Shown here in pieces: positions 58,695 through 64,000 of a DNA stretch of 64,000 nucleotides (the first letter of the stretch is position 1; each line of letters begins with the position of its first letter). The notes below the pieces were generated by a model. It ran no database searches, was not told where the DNA came from, and saw nothing but the letters and a program-made list of their open reading frames with translations. Source of the stretch: an uncultured Fibrobacter sp. GTDB lineage: Bacteria; Fibrobacterota; Fibrobacteria; Fibrobacterales; Fibrobacteraceae. The position numbers and the translations under genes are program-made. The DNA lies in the NCBI GenBank assembly GCA_934699585.1, contig CAKUWY010000002.1, forward strand, positions 62,001 through 126,000, in the 5' to 3' direction.

Positions 58695-61600
58695 ATGAAG
58701 TTTACCATCAACGAACGTTACGATTACCAGCGCGGAATCATCAACTACCTGGAAGAGCACAACGGCTACCGCGTGCGCAAGAACGACAACTTTAACCGTC
58801 GCTTCGCTATCGACGGAGAACTGCTCGTGGAGTTCTTGGAGAAGACGCAGCCCAAGAAGGTCGAGATGCTCCGCAAGATGTTCAAGGGCGATTTCGAGGA
58901 GACGCTGTTCAACTGCTTCAACCGCGAGGTGACCCAAAAGGACGGCAGCCTGATTGCGACCCTCAAGCACGGTTTCGACATTGCGAACCAGCACCTGGAC
59001 TTGATGTATAGCAAACCCGCTACGGGTTTCAATCCGGAACTTTTGAAGAAGTTCCAGGAAAATATTTTCTCGGTGGCCGAAGAAGTCGAGGCGAGCGACA
59101 AGGAACGCATTGACCTGGTGATATTCCTGAACGGGATTGCCATCATGTCACTTGAACTCAAGTCCAATCCGCAGGGGCAAAATTATTCGCATGCCATTGA
59201 ACAATATCGCACGGAACGCAACCCCAAGACGCGGCTTTTCTTGTTCAAGTCGGGCGTTCTGGTGAACTTCGCGATGGACCTGAACGAAGTCTATATGACG
59301 ACACGGCTCGAAGGCGAAACGACAACCTTCTTGCCGTTCAATATGGGCGATGGCAACGGAGTGGACGCTGGCAAGGGAAATCCCGTTTGCGAAGACGAAT
59401 ACCCCGTGCATTACATGTGGGAAGATATCCTGACCAAGGATACGATTCTCGACTTGATTTCGCGCTACATCTTTATCCAGGTCGAAGATAAGGTGGATAG
59501 CGAGACCGGAAAAAAAACGAAGAAGGAAACGGTCATATTCCCGCGATACCATCAGTTGGATTGCCTGAGAAAGATCCTTGCCGATGTGGGCGAAAACAGG
59601 TCTGCGTTCAATTACCTGATTCAGCATAGCGCGGGTAGTGGCAAGACAAATACCATCGCGTGGCTTTCGCACAGGTTCTCTTCGCTGCACGACAGTGACG
59701 ACAAGCAGATTTTTGACAACGTGGTGGTGGTGACTGACCGCGTGGTGGTCGATAGACAGTTGCAGGCGGCTATCAGCGGAATCGAGCACAAGTCCGGGCT
59801 TTTCAAGCCCATGAAGGACGACTGTACTTCGGACGATTTGCGCAAGGCGCTCGAAGGAAACACGAAGATTATTGCGACGACAATCCAGAAATTCCCCTAC
59901 ATTGTAGATTCGGTCGCCTCGCTCAAGGGGAAAACTTTTGCCGTTATCATCGACGAGGCGCATTCTTCTACTGCAGGCAAGAACATGGCGGCCATCACCA
60001 AGGCTCTCGGCAAGGGGGCTTCGGCGGGTCCTGCGGCCGACGGCGAAGATGAAATCGACGTAGAAGATTCCATTGTCGATGAAATCAACAGGAACGGCAA
60101 ACAGGATAACGTGTCGTTCTTCGCGTTTACGGCGACTCCCAAGCCCACGACGTTGCAGCTGTTCGGGCGCATCAACAAAGATGGCCACAGCGAAGCGTTC
60201 CATACATACTCAATGAAGCAGGCGATTGAAGAAGGCTTTATTCTGGACGTATTACAGAACTACATCACCTATAAGACGTTCTACCAAGTCAACAAGGCTA
60301 TTCAGGATGACCCGACCCTGGAAACCAAAAAGGCGAAACGCCAGATTGCCCGTGCGGCGGAACTGCACGATACCAATATCGCCCAGCGTATTGAAGTGAT
60401 TGTGGAACATTTCCGATCTACCGTGATGGCCGAACTGGACGGCAATGCCAAGGCGATGGTCATTACGGGTTCGCGCCCGGAAGCGGTCAAGTACCGATTG
60501 GCTTTTGACGAATACCTGAGCAAGAGGGGCTATAGCGATATCAAGGCGCTTGTCGCATTCTCGGGCAAGGTGAAGCTGGACGATGTGGAATACACCGAAG
60601 CCAAGATGAACGGCTTTTCGGAAGATAAACTGCCTGCAAAATTCGACAAGGACGAATACCAGGTTCTGCTCGTGGCGAACAAGTACCAGACGGGTTTCGA
60701 CCAGAAGAAACTTTGCGCCATGTATATCCTCAAGAAACTGCGCGGCGTCAATGCCGTGCAGACGCTTTCGAGACTGAACCGCATTTGCCCTCCGTATCAA
60801 AAACAGACGTTCATTCTCGATTTTAAGAACGACTACGAAGACATGAAGGCGGCTTTTGCGCCGTATTACACTTCGACTTTCCTCGCCAACTCGGTAAACC
60901 CTAGGAATATTTACGAACTCGAAAAGAAGATTGACGCTTACGCCATTATCGATTACGATGACGTGATGAAGTTCAATGATTGGATGTACAAAGGCTTGAT
61001 GGACAAGAAAAAGACCGAAATCAACGGACTGCTTGTGCGTGCCAAGAAGTTTGTCGAAAAACTCGAATTCGAAGAACAGGTAGAATTTGTGGGCCTCTTG
61101 CGCAGCTTTGTGCGCTTTTATGAATTCATGATTCAGGTAACGAACTTTAAAGATGTGGACTTGCACAAGAAATACAACTTTATCGTGGCCCTGCTTGCGT
61201 ACCTGGATATAAGCCAGTCCGGTTCGGGATTCTCGCTGAAGGGGAAAATCAGGATAGACAACATTGTGCAGAAAAAGGACGAGGAGCACAAGAAACCTAA
61301 TCTGGTTGCAAAGCCGTTCTTGAAACTGCCTATCGCCGAAAAGTTCGGGCTCCCCGATGACAAAAAGCAGAAACTGTCCGAGATTATCGCTGAAATCAAC
61401 AGCAAGAACGGAACGGCATTTGACGTTGATGTCGCCGTGAAGGCCGCCTTGCAGATTCGCGACATCATGATGAAGAACGAAAACCTCAAGAAGAGTGCCG
61501 CGTCGAACACCGAAAAGGATTTTGCTTTCCCGTTCTATGACAACATTGACGAAGCCTTGGTTGAAGGCCTTGACCAGAACGAAAGCTTCTTCTCGCTGCT

Positions 61601-61832
61601 CCTGAATAATGAAGAAATCAAAAAAGAAGTCCTCGGCATATTCATGGGTGAAATATACAAGAGCCTAAAGAAGAAAGCCAAAGAAGGCGAAGACAGTGGA
61701 GATGCTGCGAATGGCGGGGAAGATGCCGTTGGCCGCATTTACAAGATGCCTTCGCAGAAAGATGAGTTTGGTGATATGCCGATGGCCGCGGAAAAGAACA
61801 AAGGAAAAAAAGATTATACTACAAAGGGGTAA
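58695..61832 (+). CDS. hsdR: Type I restriction endonuclease subunit HsdR
   Basis: This 1045-residue motor-nuclease cleaves unmodified DNA after translocation. The nuclease motif is D...ELK in RIDLVIFLNGIAIMSLELKS with QYRTERN (about res 138-180). The helicase motor has QHSAGSGKTNTIAWL (Walker A), VVVVTDRVVVDRQLQ, AVIIDEAHSSTAGK (DEAH), FFAFTATPKPTT, LVANKYQTGFDQKKLCAMY and AVQTLSRLNRI. A helical C-terminal region binds HsdM and HsdS, and the last 60 residues are Lys/Glu-rich. All three core subunits are intact by sequence, so the system is probably active. Confidence 0.95.
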   Translation: MKFTINERYDYQRGIINYLEEHNGYRVRKNDNFNRRFAIDGELLVEFLEKTQPKKVEMLRKMFKGDFEETLFNCFNREVTQKDGSLIATLKHGFDIANQHLDLMYSKPATGFNPELLKKFQENIFSVAEEVEASDKERIDLVIFLNGIAIMSLELKSNPQGQNYSHAIEQYRTERNPKTRLFLFKSGVLVNFAMDLNEVYMTTRLEGETTTFLPFNMGDGNGVDAGKGNPVCEDEYPVHYMWEDILTKDTILDLISRYIFIQVEDKVDSETGKKTKKETVIFPRYHQLDCLRKILADVGENRSAFNYLIQHSAGSGKTNTIAWLSHRFSSLHDSDDKQIFDNVVVVTDRVVVDRQLQAAISGIEHKSGLFKPMKDDCTSDDLRKALEGNTKIIATTIQKFPYIVDSVASLKGKTFAVIIDEAHSSTAGKNMAAITKALGKGASAGPAADGEDEIDVEDSIVDEINRNGKQDNVSFFAFTATPKPTTLQLFGRINKDGHSEAFHTYSMKQAIEEGFILDVLQNYITYKTFYQVNKAIQDDPTLETKKAKRQIARAAELHDTNIAQRIEVIVEHFRSTVMAELDGNAKAMVITGSRPEAVKYRLAFDEYLSKRGYSDIKALVAFSGKVKLDDVEYTEAKMNGFSEDKLPAKFDKDEYQVLLVANKYQTGFDQKKLCAMYILKKLRGVNAVQTLSRLNRICPPYQKQTFILDFKNDYEDMKAAFAPYYTSTFLANSVNPRNIYELEKKIDAYAIIDYDDVMKFNDWMYKGLMDKKKTEINGLLVRAKKFVEKLEFEEQVEFVGLLRSFVRFYEFMIQVTNFKDVDLHKKYNFIVALLAYLDISQSGSGFSLKGKIRIDNIVQKKDEEHKKPNLVAKPFLKLPIAEKFGLPDDKKQKLSEIIAEINSKNGTAFDVDVAVKAALQIRDIMMKNENLKKSAASNTEKDFAFPFYDNIDEALVEGLDQNESFFSLLLNNEEIKKEVLGIFMGEIYKSLKKKAKEGEDSGDAANGGEDAVGRIYKMPSQKDEFGDMPMAAEKNKGKKDYTTKG

Positions 61833-61844
61833 AGGAGGCGTCGC

Positions 61845-62606
61845 ATGTCAGGAATTATTGTTGCGTTGATTGGTATTTGTGGGACAATATTGGGCACACT
61901 AATAGGCGGCATTTCCACGCATCTGCTTCACTATAAGAACCGCAAATCCGAAGAAACCAAAATAATAAACGAATCGATACACTACCTTCTAGAGGTTTTC
62001 TTTCTAGTAAATCGATTAAATCCTGAAAAGATGATCAAAGCATATTCAGATTATTGCGGGCAAGAAATAAGGAAAATCTTCCCTGAGGCAAATGACAATT
62101 CAATCGAAAGTATAATAAAACAGCTCCATTCTCAATTAAAAAATACAATTGTTCCACTTTCTCAGAAATATTCTTTTGAGAAATTAAAAGAGTTAGAGAA
62201 CGACTACAAGTCTATGCTTGATAAACTGTCAATAGTTTTGCCTGTTGACGCATATTACTTAAGGGGAAAAAATGATGTTAAAAGTCTTTTAAATTTACTT
62301 TCGGATTATATAAAAGAAGTTGAATTTACCGGTATTGAAAAGGAAGACGTCTTGCGCAATCTTATAAGCAACATGCAATCTTCTTTGACCACAAAAGCCA
62401 TAGATGAATATGCCGATGGTATAAAAAAGGAATTAATAGTGTTGTTGAATAAAACCGATCGCTACAATCGTAAGATAGGCAAGAAGACCATTGACGACAT
62501 TGTTTCTACAATGCTCACTGAAGACGAAAAACGAGACATAAATACGTTGATAGAATCTGTTTTAGAGCAAATAAAAAAAGATGCCGCAAAAACGACAGTT
62601 TCGTAG
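61845..62606 (+). CDS. Membrane-anchored helical protein at the end of the restriction operon
   Basis: This 253-residue protein has one N-terminal transmembrane helix (GIIVALIGICGTILGTLIGG) and a long, charged, mostly helical cytoplasmic part with coiled-coil-like stretches (LKELENDYKSMLDKLSI, DEYADGIKKELIVLLNK). It starts after AAAGGAGGCGTCGC, 12 bases beyond hsdR, so it is almost certainly co-transcribed. I do not recognise a family. The base composition is A+T-rich like the other accessory genes. Small membrane proteins with helical tails are common effectors or sensors in defence islands, but that is only a suggestion. Confidence 0.7.
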   Translation: MSGIIVALIGICGTILGTLIGGISTHLLHYKNRKSEETKIINESIHYLLEVFFLVNRLNPEKMIKAYSDYCGQEIRKIFPEANDNSIESIIKQLHSQLKNTIVPLSQKYSFEKLKELENDYKSMLDKLSIVLPVDAYYLRGKNDVKSLLNLLSDYIKEVEFTGIEKEDVLRNLISNMQSSLTTKAIDEYADGIKKELIVLLNKTDRYNRKIGKKTIDDIVSTMLTEDEKRDINTLIESVLEQIKKDAAKTTVS

Positions 62607-62608
62607 CT

Positions 62609-62727
62609 TTTTGCGTTAGGGATAGTGACCCCTTGGGGCGGAGACTTGCGCTAGCAAGGCTCCGTGAGCGAAGCGAGTATAGCCCGACCCGGCATGGCCC
62701 CTATCGCCTGCGGCTCCAGGGTGACAG
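62609..62727. repeat. Dispersed repeat, copy E1, with CCCTATCGCC module
   Basis: TTTTGCGTTAGGGAT, GGGCGGAGACTTGC, GCAAGGCTCCG and AGCCCGACCCG occur in this order, as in copy E2 at 63682-63803. The CCCTATCGCCTGCGGCTCC module (also at 11552) follows at 62699. Noncoding. Confidence 0.75.
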
Positions 62728-62767
62728 ATGGGGACAAGCCGGTGAACGCCCATATTTTATCATCGTT

Positions 62768-63610
62768 TCACTCCACTTCCACCAAGAAATCTTCCCGTTT
62801 TAGCCCGTATTCTGCGAACGGGTTCTCGTCGGGGTAACCCACTGGATTGCACAGCAGCAAGTGCCTTTTGCCAAGTTTGTCAATGTACTCTCGCTTGATG
62901 GCGGTGTGCGTGTGGCCTGCCTGCCAAATACTCCCGTCATCCAAGTTTTCGAGGTATTTTGCTCCGTGAAAATAGAAGAAGTTCGAGTAGGGGTCTTGTC
63001 GGTACCGTTCTGCCATATCGAATTCCAGTGGCAGAAAGTGCGACATCATAATTTTGGGATGCTGCGCAGTAAGTTTGCGGAATACGCTATCATAGTAGTG
63101 CCAGAGTTTATCCGTGTTGTTCTGCATGTATTTCCAATGGATTCCGTCGAACCAGCGCGTCGCCCACAGAATTTTGTTCGTAATTTCGGATGCAGCGGGT
63201 GTATGCTTGTATTTGAAATCGCACATGCCCATACAACCTGCGACACCATCTGCGATGCGGTTCTCAAGTAACTGAACGTTCTGGATTTTTTCTGCTTCGG
63301 CAAGAAAGTACTTTATTTTGCTTTCGGATGTAGCAAATTCCTTGTCCGCTCCGAAGCGCCCCAGATATTCGGTAATGATGTCGTGGTTCCCGAGGCATAC
63401 ATAAACCGAGCAGTACTTCTCGGCAATGAACTTCAGAAATTCTACGTAGGTGAAGTAATTGTTCGCAATATCGCCCGCGATGCAGCAGGCATCCGCCGGT
63501 AAAAAGTTGCGTTCAAAAAATGCTTCGAAATGTTTGCGCAATATGGCGACAGTGCGGGTCATCGGCGCATAGAAATCGACATGCAAATCGCTGATGAAGT
63601 AGTAGGTCAT
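62768..63610 (-). CDS. Calcineurin-like metallophosphoesterase
   Basis: This 280-residue enzyme shows all five metal motifs: SDLHVDF (DxH), AGDIANN (GD), LGNHDII (GNHD), MMSHFLP (H) and AGHTHTA (GHxH). It lacks a signal peptide and is cytoplasmic. The substrate could be a phosphodiester, nucleotide or phosphoprotein and cannot be told. It is flanked on both sides by copies of the same dispersed repeat, so it may have been moved or duplicated as a unit. Confidence 0.9.
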   Translation of the reverse strand: MTYYFISDLHVDFYAPMTRTVAILRKHFEAFFERNFLPADACCIAGDIANNYFTYVEFLKFIAEKYCSVYVCLGNHDIITEYLGRFGADKEFATSESKIKYFLAEAEKIQNVQLLENRIADGVAGCMGMCDFKYKHTPAASEITNKILWATRWFDGIHWKYMQNNTDKLWHYYDSVFRKLTAQHPKIMMSHFLPLEFDMAERYRQDPYSNFFYFHGAKYLENLDDGSIWQAGHTHTAIKREYIDKLGKRHLLLCNPVGYPDENPFAEYGLKREDFLVEVE

Positions 63611-63681
63611 GGCCTAAATCTATACTCACTGGTTTTGCATGTCAAGGGGTAAACCGCGAGTCTTTTTTGTGATACGAAACT

Positions 63682-63803
63682 TTTGCGTTAGGGATTGTCA
63701 CCCGACAGGGCGGAGACTTGCATCCTTTGGTTCCAGGTGGCGGATCAAGTCCGCCATGACGTAAAGCAAGGCTCCGGGAGCGTAGCGAGTAAAGCCCGAC
63801 CCG
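63682..63803. repeat. Dispersed repeat, copy E2, with a nested hairpin
   Basis: The same ordered blocks as in copy E1 are present, but about 45 bases (63720-63764) are inserted between GACTTGC and GCAAGGCTCC. They contain the hairpin GGCGGATCAAGTCCGCC, a short element ending in ATGACG as in other intergenic repeats. One repeat thus appears nested inside another. Confidence 0.75.
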
Positions 63804-63880
63804 CGCGTGCGTGGGGAACGCCATGTAAAATTTTCTTTCACCCCTAGCCAAGATTCTGAATATTAGGTACATTACCGCCA

Positions 63881-63920
63881 GACGCGTTTCTCTGTCGAAT
63901 GGAGAAATGCGTCTTTTTTT
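63881..63920 (+). terminator. Rho-independent terminator
   Basis: GACGCGTTTCTC and GAGAAATGCGTC form a 12-base stem (one mismatch), followed by TTTTTTT. The preceding bases contain no gene, so it may end an unseen small RNA or a message from the left, or act as an attenuator for the next gene. Confidence 0.7.
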
Positions 63921-63993
63921 TATTTCGATTTTCGGGATAAAGGGGACGCCTCTAACATCAACTAGCCGCAATTTGCGGCAAATGGAGGCTAAA

Positions 63994-64000
63994 ATGGCTA
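63994..64000 (+). CDS. Start of a gene cut by the window end
   Basis: ATGGCT (Met-Ala) follows a good ribosome binding site, TGGAGGCTAAA. Just before it is the inverted repeat GCCGCAATTTGCGGC, which could control it. Only two codons are visible, so nothing can be said about the product. Confidence 0.45.

Noticed and set aside
63642..63971. A 109-codon minus-strand frame
   Set aside because: It lies across the dispersed repeat and the terminator, has no ribosome binding site, and its residues reflect the repeat.

Overview
The window looks like a Fibrobacter chromosome (F. succinogenes or a close relative). The evidence is two regulators of the TIGR02147 family, a lipoprotein with the Fibrobacter major paralogous domain (TIGR02145), many lipoproteins whose lipobox is followed by Ser-rich linkers, and a cluster of large secreted pectinases with Ser-rich linkers and short C-terminal sorting-type domains. 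The assignment rests on recognised protein families, not on a database search.

Layout. 1-2.5 kb: end of an O-acetylhomoserine sulfhydrylase gene and an iron alcohol dehydrogenase. 2.9-6.3 kb: a TIGR02147 regulator whose gene overlaps a lipoprotein gene, then two paralogous Cys/Trp-repeat lipoproteins, one apparently frameshifted. 6.3-10 kb: a phosphohexomutase, a lipoprotein gene split by one in-frame TAG, and a CBM48 glycogen-binding domain with a histone H1-like tail. 10-19 kb: lysA, a serine hydrolase, tRNA-Val, EIIA, aroD, then a tight clpP-ftsY-lipoprotein-thioredoxin-glycosyltransferase series, a small envelope protein and GtrA. 19-26 kb: a sugar-nucleotide epimerase, an OmpA protein with ten TSP3 repeats, a MacB-like ABC pair, KDPG aldolase and an NAD-epimerase. 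26-32.5 kb: a second iron alcohol dehydrogenase, a truncated Rpn nuclease between 41-bp direct repeats, a 31-residue COX24-type protein, RecD2 and ilvE.

32.6-51.8 kb holds the most interesting material. A pectin-degradation locus (33.5-49.4 kb) contains a PL1 lyase with a LamG lipoprotein, two more pectate lyases, a BNR-repeat protein and a PL11 rhamnogalacturonan lyase, with a TIGR02147 regulator in the middle. Three intergenic regions in front of these units carry the same 18-bp palindrome (consensus CGTTGTCCNNGGACAACG). By eye it sits at a similar distance from -10-like hexamers, which suggests a local regulon. The locus is bracketed by two copies of one module. The right copy (49.56-51.83 kb) has a TIGR02145 lipoprotein, a divergent promoter, a 21-bp tandem repeat array and a Fic gene. 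The left copy (32.59-33.31 kb) keeps only the ends: a 28-codon signal-peptide stub, the promoter, the array and the Fic C-terminus.

52-62.6 kb is a defence island: a DUF2971 protein, then hsdM, an AbiJ/HEPN-like gene, hsdS, an AAA ATPase with a DUF234-type nuclease-like tail, hsdR and a membrane-anchored protein, all on one strand. The accessory genes look A+T-richer than hsdM and hsdR. The window ends with a metallophosphoesterase gene between two copies of a dispersed repeat and with the start of another gene. Many gaps between genes carry a mosaic of short repeats (GTCAT...ATGAC hairpins, CCTAGATCCTAG tracts, GAGTTATGAGTG tracts).
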